DNA of 36,436 nucleotides from the NCBI GenBank assembly GCA_964388595.1, contig CAYMAX010000010.1, forward strand, positions 1 through 36,436, written 5' to 3'. The translations under genes and the position numbers were made by a program. Each line of letters begins with the position of its first letter. Positions within the stretch are counted from its first letter, which is position 1. Under the pieces are notes generated by a model that searched no databases, was not told the DNA's origin, and saw nothing but the letters and a program-made list of their open reading frames with translations. Source of the DNA: CAYMAX01 sp964388595 (GTDB lineage Bacteria; Bacteroidota; Bacteroidia; Bacteroidales; UBA932). Positions 25,230-33,345 of this stretch are shown one piece after another.

Positions 25230-26162
25230 CTAACTAAGTTCTTCCAGAGGATAAGTATCTACATGTTGAAAAGCATATGATATCTCAGAACCTATAAGTA
25301 AGACAAACCATCCTATATTAATCCATACCATCAGGAGAGGAACTGCAGCAAATACTCCATATACGGCATTCAGACGGGATACGAACAATTGGGTTTCGAG
25401 ATATAAATACTGGATGATGGTAAAAGCCAATGCTGAAATAATGGCAGCTTTGAATGCCGGAAGGAACTTAACTTTAGTGGCAGGTATCGCCATGTATGCT
25501 GCTGTAAACATAAGAACTACAAAGACATAGAAAATCGACCATATCATAAATCTGCTTACCGATTTGAAAAATGAAATCTCAAGCCCAATGGTATTGAGAC
25601 CATTGGTGATGGTAAGTGAGACAGATAATAAAGCCGTAATGATAAGAGGGGATACGACCATGACAGATAAATAAGTCAAGATTCTCTTCCAAGTCTTCCT
25701 CGGCTTCACTTTCCATATCTTATTGAAAGCGCGTTCGACGCAAATCATCAGCCATATTATCAACCACACAAAAACAAGAAAAGAGATAAGTCCGTACGGC
25801 CCCTGTTGAGAGATTTTGATAATATTATCTGCAAAAGAGAGCACCTTATCGACTATTAAATCATTTTCGAAATTGTCATAGATGAGTCCCCTGAGATATT
25901 TGCCAAGTCCCAATTTGTTGGAAATGGCAAATATTACAGCAAGAAATGGAACGAAAGACATTATCGAGAAAAAGCTGAGTGCTACAGCCTGAAGACCGAG
26001 ATTCTGTTTGCCGAAATTTTTGACGGTAATGATGACTATCTTGATGTTTTTGATAAAAGCAGACTTTATCCTCCCAAAAGCATTGGTATCCATCTTCCAA
26101 ATACCTGAATCAATGAAATTTTTGGTTTTATCGATGGTCTTTATGTATTTTTTGGATGCCAT
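25230..26162 (-). CDS. YihY/BrkB-family inner-membrane protein
   Basis: A 310-residue protein with about six membrane helices after a charged 45-residue N-terminus. Family patterns are FGKQNLGLQAVALSFFSIMS with FVPFLAVIFAI, then ERAFNKIWKVKPRKTWKRIL, and the final helices MVWINIGWFVLLIGSEISYAFQHV (quoted in part). It was once annotated as ribonuclease BN; that activity is now known to belong to a different protein, so the function is best left as unknown membrane protein. The gene starts on the base after the ligA stop (ATG at 26160-26162 next to TAA at 26163-26165), so it is coupled to ligA. Confidence 0.88.
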   Translation of the reverse strand: MASKKYIKTIDKTKNFIDSGIWKMDTNAFGRIKSAFIKNIKIVIITVKNFGKQNLGLQAVALSFFSIMSFVPFLAVIFAISNKLGLGKYLRGLIYDNFENDLIVDKVLSFADNIIKISQQGPYGLISFLVFVWLIIWLMICVERAFNKIWKVKPRKTWKRILTYLSVMVVSPLIITALLSVSLTITNGLNTIGLEISFFKSVSRFMIWSIFYVFVVLMFTAAYMAIPATKVKFLPAFKAAIISALAFTIIQYLYLETQLFVSRLNAVYGVFAAVPLLMVWINIGWFVLLIGSEISYAFQHVDTYPLEELS

Positions 26163-28175
26163 TTACTTGCTTATTAGCTGGTTGAAATCATCTTCTGAAA
26201 TAATACGGACGCCAAGTTTTTCAGCCTTTTTCATCTTTTCCGGGCCAGGCTTTTCCCCTGCGAGGAGATAAGTGGTGTTGCTGCTGACAGAACCTGTATT
26301 TTTGCCTCCGTGTGCACTTATGAGCGATTTTAAATTTTCTCTCGAAATGGAAAAATTACCCGATATAACGATATTGGTCCCTGCCAATAGGTCAGAGAGA
26401 TGAACGTGTGCAGAGGGGTCTTCATCGAAATGAAGTCCCGCCTGAGACAATTCTGCTATTATTTTTTGATGCAGAGGAAGTGCAAAATAATGTATGATAC
26501 TATCTGCCAATACCCCTCCGATATCATCCAAAATCACCAATTCTTCTCTTGGGGCGGCAGCTACAGCAGCAATGCTTTTGAAATGCGAAGCAAGCATCTT
26601 GGCCGTAGTCTCGCCTATATGTCTGATACCAAGAGCATAAAGCACCCTGTCGAATGGCACTTTCTTGGAGGCCTCGATGCTTTCAAGAAAACGTTCTGCC
26701 ATCCTGTCTTTCCATCCTTCAAGTGTCAGAAGGCGAGCTTTGTCGAGGTGATACAAGTCTGGTAATTCTTTAATGTAGCCTTTGTCGTAGAGTTGTTCTA
26801 TGGTAGCATCTCCGGCAAGTATGTTCATAGCTTTACGAGACACGAAATGGACAAATCGAGCTTTAATCTGAGTGGGGCAGTGGTCAGAATTGAGGCAGTA
26901 ATGTTTCGCTTCGGATTCGTCTTTGACAAGAGGAGAACCACAGTCTGGGCAATGAGTTGGAAATTGGGGGCGGATGGAGTTGCTATCGCGTTTGGAGAGC
27001 TCTACACGAGTGATTTTGGGAATGATCTCTCCTCCCTTTTCGACATATACATAATCATTGATATGAATGTCGAGCAATTCCATCTGTTCTGAATTGTGAA
27101 GAGTAGCTCTTTTGACTACTGTCCCTGAGAGTTGAACGGGCTCCAGATTGGCAACGGGAGTGATGGCACCGGTACGTCCCACCTGATAATCTATCGAAAT
27201 GAGTTTAGTCAGTGCCTCCTCAGGTTTAAATTTGAAAGCGGTGGCCCAGCGGGGAGATTTGGCGGTAAAGCCAAGACGCCGCTGAATGTCAAGATTATTG
27301 ACCTTTATCACGATACCATCTGTGGCAAAAGGAAGGAATTTCCTTTGTGTATCCCAATATTTGATGTACTCCTGCACTTGGTTCATAGTGCTGCAAATCT
27401 TGGAATGTTCCGATATTGGAAGTCCTTTAGACTTGGCCCACAGAAGTGCTTCAGTATGTTCTTTGAACGGAAGATTATCTCCTAAAATGTGGTATAAAAC
27501 ACATTCCAAACCCCTGGTACCTACTTCTTTGGAATCAAGGAGCTTCATAGAACCCGATGCAGCATTGCGCGGGTTGGCAAAAGGGGGATCTTCCTCTTCG
27601 TAACGTTCTGCATTGAGCCTGTCGAAGGCCTTGTATGGCATATAAATCTCACCCCTAATCTCGAAATCGAAGGGGACATCACCTAAGAAAAACGGTATTT
27701 CCTTGATGGTCCTGACATTCTCTGTGACATCATCTCCGACCACTCCATCTCCACGAGTAAGGCCTCTGACGAGAACTCCTTTTTCGTATGTAAGACAGAT
27801 GGCAGTACCATCAAATTTCAATTCACAATTGTATGAGAAGGGGGTATCTATGATTTTTCGAATTCTTTCATCGAAATCGTAGAGCTCAGCAGCATTATAG
27901 GTGTTTCCAAGAGAGAGCATTGGGTACTTGTGGGGAAATTGCTTGAATTCTTTCTGGGAAGAGGAGATATCACTGCCCACTTTCACGCTTGGAGAGTCGC
28001 TTGAAGCAAATTCAGGAAACATTTTCTCAAGAGAGAGCAACTCCTGCATCAGGCAATCGTACTCGAAATCGGATATGGTCGGACTGTTGAGAACATAGTA
28101 CTTTTCGTTATGAGAACTCAGCTCTTTACGAAGTTCAATTATCCGTTGTTCAGCTATTTTTTTATTTATGCCCAT
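26163..28175 (-). CDS. ligA: NAD+-dependent DNA ligase
   Basis: A 670-residue LigA of normal length and full domain order. Domain Ia has the NAD+ contacts (YYVLNSPTISDFEYD). The nucleotidyltransferase core has the AMP-accepting Lys120 in ELKFDG. The OB fold follows, then a four-cysteine zinc finger (CPDCGS, then YCLNSDHCP), the HhH region and a C-terminal BRCT domain (GTNIVISGNFSISRENL, TYLLAGEKPG). It seals nicks in replication and repair. The start at 28175 matches the family N-terminus (KIAEQRIIELRKEL). It heads the ten-gene - strand run, 81 bases from the divergent pfkA-like gene, with a candidate promoter only 9 bases before the ATG. Confidence 0.98.
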   Translation of the reverse strand: MGINKKIAEQRIIELRKELSSHNEKYYVLNSPTISDFEYDCLMQELLSLEKMFPEFASSDSPSVKVGSDISSSQKEFKQFPHKYPMLSLGNTYNAAELYDFDERIRKIIDTPFSYNCELKFDGTAICLTYEKGVLVRGLTRGDGVVGDDVTENVRTIKEIPFFLGDVPFDFEIRGEIYMPYKAFDRLNAERYEEEDPPFANPRNAASGSMKLLDSKEVGTRGLECVLYHILGDNLPFKEHTEALLWAKSKGLPISEHSKICSTMNQVQEYIKYWDTQRKFLPFATDGIVIKVNNLDIQRRLGFTAKSPRWATAFKFKPEEALTKLISIDYQVGRTGAITPVANLEPVQLSGTVVKRATLHNSEQMELLDIHINDYVYVEKGGEIIPKITRVELSKRDSNSIRPQFPTHCPDCGSPLVKDESEAKHYCLNSDHCPTQIKARFVHFVSRKAMNILAGDATIEQLYDKGYIKELPDLYHLDKARLLTLEGWKDRMAERFLESIEASKKVPFDRVLYALGIRHIGETTAKMLASHFKSIAAVAAAPREELVILDDIGGVLADSIIHYFALPLHQKIIAELSQAGLHFDEDPSAHVHLSDLLAGTNIVISGNFSISRENLKSLISAHGGKNTGSVSSNTTYLLAGEKPGPEKMKKAEKLGVRIISEDDFNQLISK

Positions 28176-28183
28176 AAATCTGA

Positions 28184-28216
28184 CAAATGTACATATTTTT
28201 TATACCTCATTTCAAT
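28184..28216 (-). promoter_or_regulatory. candidate promoter of ligA, possibly giving a near-leaderless mRNA
   Basis: On the - strand: TTG at 28215-28213, a 21-base spacer, then TACATTTG at 28191-28184 (TAnnTTTG). With the usual distance the transcript would begin near 28177, two bases before the ligA ATG at 28175. Confidence 0.5.
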
Positions 28217-28225
28217 AATAAATGA

Positions 28226-28233
28226 TAAATTTG
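28226..28233 (+). promoter_or_regulatory. candidate -7 element for the phosphofructokinase operon
   Basis: TAAATTTG, a perfect TAnnTTTG match, 23 bases before the ATG at 28257, implying a leader of about 17 bases. No clear TTTG is seen at -33, where the sequence is T-rich. It faces the ligA promoter within the 81-base divergent spacer. Confidence 0.5.
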
Positions 28234-28256
28234 CGAGCGCAAAATAATAACAAACT

Positions 28257-29501
28257 ATGCAATCAATTGTCATTCTCGCCGGAGGCGGACCGGCTCCCGG
28301 AATTAACACCGTGGTAGGTACTATTGCTAAAACTTTTATTCAAAAAGGCTACAAAGTGATCGGGCTTCACGGAGGGTACAAAGCTCTCTTTACACCCACA
28401 CCATCATATACTGAATTGGATTTTTTTATTGCCGATTCCATTTTCAACAGAGGCGGTTCTTACTTAATGATGAGTCGTTTCAAACCGAGTGAAGAAGATA
28501 TCGAGAAGAACTTTAATTTTGAATTTTTTAAGAACAATGACGTGAAGCTTTTGGTGACTATAGGAGGTGATGATACTGCTTCCACTGCCAACAGAATCGC
28601 GAAATTTCTTCAATACAAAAATCTTCCCATCCAAAACATCCACGTTCCCAAGACCATAGACAATGACCTTCCATTGCCCAACAGCCAGCCCACATTTGGC
28701 TACCAATCTGCCAAATCTGAAGGGACAAGGGTAGCGACCATCGTATATGAAGATGCGCGCACGAGCGGTACCTGGTTCCTTGTTTCTGCTATGGGTCGCA
28801 GTGCAGGCCACCTTACACTTGGCATCGGAGCTTCCTGTCACTATCCGATGATAGTGATTCCTGAAATGTTCAATAAGACTGAAGCCACTGTGGACAAAAT
28901 AGTTCGTCTGGCTATATCCTCCATCGTTAAAAGGAAGATTATGAACATCTCTTATGGTGGAGTCATCATCTCTGAGGGGGTATTCCATCTTCTTAGCGAC
29001 CAAGACCTCAAGAGTACAGGTGTCACATTCTCTTATGATGCTCACGGTCACCCCGAGCTTGGAAAGATTTCCAAAGCCCAGATATTCAACACGGTTCTGG
29101 AAGAAAGGCTGAAGTCACTAAATCTCAATGTCAAGACACGTCCCATCGAGATTGGGTATGATGTTCGTTGTCACACTCCTGTCTCATTTGACATCACATA
29201 TTGCTCCCAGTTGGCTTTCGGAGTTTGGAAACTCTTCTCGGAAGGCGAGACCGGATGTATGGTGTACCTCAATGCCATGGGGATAGCCTCTCCTCTGTAT
29301 CTTAAAGATTTACAAGACCCTCAAACAGGTAAGATAATGCCTCGTCTTGTTGATGTGTCGCGAGAAAAAGTTCAAAACATCTTTAGATACGAACTCCATT
29401 ATATTACTCCTGCCGATTATAAAGCAGCTAAAAAGTATATCGAATACCCTGCCGACTACGACTTCTACAAAATTCTGAATTGGGAGCAGCCTGAGGCATA
29501 A
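28257..29501 (+). CDS. phosphofructokinase, predicted pyrophosphate-dependent
   Basis: A 414-residue PfkA-superfamily enzyme. The phosphate-donor loop is GGGPAPGIN at 9-17. The discriminating motif is GGDDTAST with Asp106, where ATP enzymes have glycine (GGDGS). The substrate motif is PKTIDNDLP with Lys132, where ATP enzymes have glycine (GTIDND). In the studied family Asp plus Lys at these two sites marks PPi specificity. It phosphorylates fructose 6-phosphate reversibly and saves ATP, which suits an energy-limited fermenter. AMGRSAGHLT and the IPE motif for sugar binding are present. The stop overlaps the GH13 gene start by one base (TAATG). Donor specificity is inferred from these residues. 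Confidence 0.9.
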   Translation: MQSIVILAGGGPAPGINTVVGTIAKTFIQKGYKVIGLHGGYKALFTPTPSYTELDFFIADSIFNRGGSYLMMSRFKPSEEDIEKNFNFEFFKNNDVKLLVTIGGDDTASTANRIAKFLQYKNLPIQNIHVPKTIDNDLPLPNSQPTFGYQSAKSEGTRVATIVYEDARTSGTWFLVSAMGRSAGHLTLGIGASCHYPMIVIPEMFNKTEATVDKIVRLAISSIVKRKIMNISYGGVIISEGVFHLLSDQDLKSTGVTFSYDAHGHPELGKISKAQIFNTVLEERLKSLNLNVKTRPIEIGYDVRCHTPVSFDITYCSQLAFGVWKLFSEGETGCMVYLNAMGIASPLYLKDLQDPQTGKIMPRLVDVSREKVQNIFRYELHYITPADYKAAKKYIEYPADYDFYKILNWEQPEA

Positions 29502-30892
29502 TGAAAGGCAAGTTCATCATCTATCAAATGCTTCTCAGAGTTTTTGGGAATGCAAATGAGCATTGTATCCCAGGTGGTTCACTGCAAGTCAATGGTTCCG
29601 GTCATTTCGATGACATTACTTCTGAGGTATTGGAGGGCATCAAGAAATTATCAGTATCCTATATTTGGTACACTGGTGTGATTTGTCACGCCACATCCGG
29701 GGATGTTGCAGTAAAGGGAAAAGCGGGTTCTCCGTATGCTATCAAAGACTATTATGATGTTAATTCCTATCTATCCGCCAATCCTTCCAAGAGAATGGAA
29801 GAGTTCTCGAAAATGGTAGAGAGGACCCACAAAGCAGGAATGGGAGTGATAACTGACTTCGTGCCCAATCATGTGTCAAGAAATTATAGTTCAGACACAG
29901 AGCCTTTTACAGATGATAATTATTATTCGGGACGAATCTATGATGGTGACTGGTCAGATACTGCCAAACTCAATTATTCCAATCGGGATACCTGGCAAAA
30001 AATGCTGAATATTCTTCTTTTCTGGGCCTCCAAAGGGGTAGATGGGTTCAGATGTGATATGGTGGAGCTTGTCCCAGTGGAGTTTTGGATCTGGTGCATA
30101 CCACAAGTAAAAGAAAAATACCCGTCATTGATTTTTATCGCTGAAGTATATCAGCCCCATCTCTATCACGACTATGCAAATAGGGGGGGATTTGATTATC
30201 TCTACGATAAGATGGGATTTTACGATACCCTGCGAGGTGTCCTCAGCGGTTCCAAGCCTGCTTCTTCACTTACCGGAGAGTGGCAGAAAATCGGGGATTT
30301 ACAGCCCAAAATGCTCAACTTCCTTGAAAATCACGATGAACAGAGGATAGCTTCGGACTTTTTCACGGGAGATCCTTACAAGATAATGCCAGCGCTCTAT
30401 ACCTCTCTTTATTTCAATACTGCTCCTTTTCTGCTCTACTTCGGGCAAGAATTTGGAGAAAGAGGAATGGATGCCGAAGGCTTTAGTGGGGTGGACGGCA
30501 GAACTTCCATCTACGATTATTGGAGTCTGTCCTGTATCAGACATTGGATATCCGGTATTCGCAATGGACACGAAGAGTCATTCCTATCAAGTGATGAAGG
30601 GGGAGTGCTGCGTATCTATCGCAAGATTTTATCTAAAGCGGTCAATGACCCTCTCCTTCGTTTTGGTGAGACTTATGACTTGGAGTATCTCAATCTTTCT
30701 CACGAATCATTCAATCCGGACAAGCATTTTGCTTTTTTGAGGTTATACGAAAATAACATATATTTGTGTGCGGTGAATTTTTCAGACAGTAAAAACACTT
30801 TAAAGATTGTTATTCCCACAGAGTTTTATCCGGAAGGTGTTATCCAGATAAATTTGGAGAGATATTCCGGTTTCAGGCTGAAGATTCGTTAA
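29501..30892 (+). CDS. intracellular GH13-family alpha-glucan hydrolase or transferase
   Basis: A 463-residue alpha-amylase-family protein without signal peptide. Conserved regions: I, DFVPNH at 119-124; II, GFRCDMVE with nucleophile Asp186; III, FIAEVYQP with acid/base Glu215; IV, ENHDE with Asp279. All catalytic residues are kept, so it should act on alpha-1,4 or alpha-1,6 glucans, probably cytoplasmic maltodextrin or glycogen. A short C-terminal beta domain follows (about 380-463). The Ca2+-binding region looks reduced and the N-terminal barrel part is unusual (YIWYTGVICHATSGD). The subfamily cannot be set by eye. Coupling to phosphofructokinase suggests that it feeds sugar phosphate production. 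Confidence 0.85.
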   Translation: MKGKFIIYQMLLRVFGNANEHCIPGGSLQVNGSGHFDDITSEVLEGIKKLSVSYIWYTGVICHATSGDVAVKGKAGSPYAIKDYYDVNSYLSANPSKRMEEFSKMVERTHKAGMGVITDFVPNHVSRNYSSDTEPFTDDNYYSGRIYDGDWSDTAKLNYSNRDTWQKMLNILLFWASKGVDGFRCDMVELVPVEFWIWCIPQVKEKYPSLIFIAEVYQPHLYHDYANRGGFDYLYDKMGFYDTLRGVLSGSKPASSLTGEWQKIGDLQPKMLNFLENHDEQRIASDFFTGDPYKIMPALYTSLYFNTAPFLLYFGQEFGERGMDAEGFSGVDGRTSIYDYWSLSCIRHWISGIRNGHEESFLSSDEGGVLRIYRKILSKAVNDPLLRFGETYDLEYLNLSHESFNPDKHFAFLRLYENNIYLCAVNFSDSKNTLKIVIPTEFYPEGVIQINLERYSGFRLKIR

Positions 30893-30905
30893 ACACATTT
30901 TGATT

Positions 30906-32267
30906 ATGAAAAGAATCATCTGCTTTTCTTTAGTCGTTTTTGTCTCAATAAGTGCTTATTGTCAAGATATTTCGGGAGTCTGGGCAGGTTCTCTCAATCT
31001 CATAGGAAGTTCCATAGATATCTATTATTCGATATCTAAAAATGAATCAAACGAATACATCGGTTCTTATAGTGTGCCTTCTCAAGGAGTTAGAAATATC
31101 CCTCTCGATACACTCTCTTTCGATGGAATAAGTGTCGTATTCAAGTCCAATGCCTTCGGAGGGACAAGATTTACCGGGACATTTATCACCACCGGATTCC
31201 TTGGTGAATTTTTTCAGAAGGGCACGACTATTCCTCTCTCTCTTGTGCCTGGGGAAATTCCTATACCCAAGAGGCCACAAGAGCCCAAACCTCCTTATCC
31301 ATACAGTGTTGAAAATGTAGTTTTTCATAATTCCGTATCAGATATTGACCTTGCCGGTACCATCACCATCCCTGAAGGAAATGGTCCTTTTGTAGGGGTA
31401 GTGCTGGTGTCAGGGAGCGGATATCAGGACCGCAACGAAGAAATATACGACCACAAGCCTTTCTGGGTGATAGCAGATTATCTGGCACGACACGGCGTAG
31501 TGGTGCTGAGATATGATGACAGAGGAGTAGGGGAGTCCGGAGGTTCTAAAATAGACAATACCACTAAAATCCTTTCTTATGACGCTGCGGCAGCTATTTC
31601 ATATCTCAAAAGTCGTCCTGAAGTGAAGACAGCAGGTATTTGTGGCCATTCTGAGGGAGGCACCATCGCTTTTATGTTGGCTGCTGAAAATCCTCAAATC
31701 GGCTTTGTAATATCATTGGCAGGCACTTCCGTAAGAGGAGATGAAATACTCTTGGCACAGCAATCAGCCATTGCCAAAGCCTCTAATCTGTCCAAAGAAT
31801 ACATTTCATTAGTCCGAGAAGCCAACAGAGAGGTATATGACATCGTCATCGCATCTGATTCTGTGGATAATACCCTCAAAGAACAGTTGCGCGCTTTTTA
31901 CACATCCAATCCGATGACAGCCAATCTGAAAGGCAAACTACTTGACCAACAGATATCAGTCATGACTGACCCTTGGCTTTACTTTTTCATCAAATATTCA
32001 CCTCAAGATGACCTCTCCAAGATTAAAGTTCCCATTCTGGCACTTGATGGTACTAAAGATCTTCAAGTCCCCGCAGACCTCAATCTTCCTGCCATCTTGA
32101 AGGCTACTTCAGGCAATCCCAATGTGACAGTCAAATATCTCAATGGACTAAATCATCTTTTTCAACATGCAGGAACTGGGTCACCGGACGAATATCCTAC
32201 GATAGAAGAGACTTTCTCACCTGAAGCTCTTCAGATAATAGCCGACTGGTTGGTTCAATTCAAATAA
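30906..32267 (+). CDS. exported alpha/beta-hydrolase family esterase or peptidase
   Basis: From the ATG at 30906 the protein is 453 residues. A TTG at 30900 is open but would only add two residues before the MKR of the signal peptide. The signal peptide ends near SAYCQ/D (residue 20). Residues 21-125 form a beta-rich N-terminal domain (ISGVWAGSLNL, FTGTFITTG) of the kind found before S9-like hydrolases in Bacteroidetes. The hydrolase domain has nucleophile Ser249 in CGHSEGG, Asp385 in LDGTKDLQVP and His417 in NGLNHLFQ, a complete triad. It acts in the periplasm or at the surface. The substrate is unknown. It lies 13 bases after the GH13 gene. Confidence 0.85.
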   Translation: MKRIICFSLVVFVSISAYCQDISGVWAGSLNLIGSSIDIYYSISKNESNEYIGSYSVPSQGVRNIPLDTLSFDGISVVFKSNAFGGTRFTGTFITTGFLGEFFQKGTTIPLSLVPGEIPIPKRPQEPKPPYPYSVENVVFHNSVSDIDLAGTITIPEGNGPFVGVVLVSGSGYQDRNEEIYDHKPFWVIADYLARHGVVVLRYDDRGVGESGGSKIDNTTKILSYDAAAAISYLKSRPEVKTAGICGHSEGGTIAFMLAAENPQIGFVISLAGTSVRGDEILLAQQSAIAKASNLSKEYISLVREANREVYDIVIASDSVDNTLKEQLRAFYTSNPMTANLKGKLLDQQISVMTDPWLYFFIKYSPQDDLSKIKVPILALDGTKDLQVPADLNLPAILKATSGNPNVTVKYLNGLNHLFQHAGTGSPDEYPTIEETFSPEALQIIADWLVQFK

Positions 32268-32277
32268 CCCTTTTTTT

Positions 32278-33345
32278 ATGAAGACATCGGATGAATTAAA
32301 AGCCATAGCCTCAAGATTTGATATCCATTATAAAGTTTTGGAAGTTAATACTTTAGGAGAAGGATTTATCAACGATACATACATCGTCGATACTACAACT
32401 CCCCAGAAATTCATATTGCAGCGTAAGAATTCTTCCATTTTCAAGAATATTCCCGGAATGGTAGAGAATATTTTGAAAGTGACCAATCATCTCAAATACA
32501 AAATATCGGCTGCAGGCGGTGACCAGTTGAGAGAATCTCTGACACTTATTCGCACTTTAGAAGGAGGTCTCTATTATCTTGATAATGAGGGAGATTATTG
32601 GGTTATGACTCTCTATATTCAGGACACAGTCACTTATACAAGTGCTTCCAATGCGTATTTGGCAGAGCAAGGGGGCATCGGTATAGGACGTTTTCAGTCC
32701 ATGATGTCCGATTTTACTGAAGAATTGGTCGACACTTTGCCAGGATTTCACAATATCAGGTTCAGGTACCATCAATGGGACGAAATACTGGCTGCTGACA
32801 GAGTCGGACGTGCAAAGGACCTGAAAACTGAAATAGGATGGATAGAATCTCGAAGAGAAGAGATGCTTTCTTTTTACAATCTTATAGAGACAGGAGACAT
32901 TCCATTGAGAGTGACCCACAATGACACCAAAATCAGCAATATCCTGTTTTCCAAAGATTCTCAAGTACTGTGTGTCATAGACCTTGATACAGTGCTCAGA
33001 TCGCCATGTCTTTATGATTTCGGCGATGCAATACGTTCATACACCAATACTGGAAGCGAAGATGATTCAAATCTTGATAATGTAGGTATGAATGTAGAAC
33101 TATACGATGCTTACCTTAAAGGATATTTATCACAGACCAAAACTTTTCTGACTGATATAGAAGAGAAATATCTTCCTTTTTCAGCAATTTACATTACATT
33201 CGAACAAGTTTTAAGATTTCTAATGGATTATATAGACGGGGACAGATACTATAAAATCAAATACCCGCAACACAACTTGGTAAGAGCCAGAGCACAAAAT
33301 AAACTTTTAGAGTCTTTTAGACACAATTTATATTATGTTAAATAG
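32278..33345 (+). CDS. APH-fold sugar kinase, resembling N-acetylhexosamine 1-kinase
   Basis: A 355-residue protein of the aminoglycoside phosphotransferase/choline kinase fold. The catalytic loop is THNDTKISNILF (HxDxxxxN) and the metal-binding motif is VIDLDT, in place of the usual DFD or DWD. The N-lobe has the glycine-containing GEGFINDTYIVD strand pair and the QRKN lysine. The length and the HNDTK form match N-acetylhexosamine 1-kinase (NahK) of bifidobacteria, as I recall it, which phosphorylates GlcNAc/GalNAc at carbon 1. Drug resistance is not implied. No companion nucleotidyltransferase is adjacent. It overlaps rarA by 11 bases. Confidence 0.75.
   Translation: MKTSDELKAIASRFDIHYKVLEVNTLGEGFINDTYIVDTTTPQKFILQRKNSSIFKNIPGMVENILKVTNHLKYKISAAGGDQLRESLTLIRTLEGGLYYLDNEGDYWVMTLYIQDTVTYTSASNAYLAEQGGIGIGRFQSMMSDFTEELVDTLPGFHNIRFRYHQWDEILAADRVGRAKDLKTEIGWIESRREEMLSFYNLIETGDIPLRVTHNDTKISNILFSKDSQVLCVIDLDTVLRSPCLYDFGDAIRSYTNTGSEDDSNLDNVGMNVELYDAYLKGYLSQTKTFLTDIEEKYLPFSAIYITFEQVLRFLMDYIDGDRYYKIKYPQHNLVRARAQNKLLESFRHNLYYVK

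Noticed and set aside
30900..30905. TTG at 30900 as start of the alpha/beta hydrolase
   Set aside because: The ATG at 30906 gives a standard signal peptide beginning MKR.
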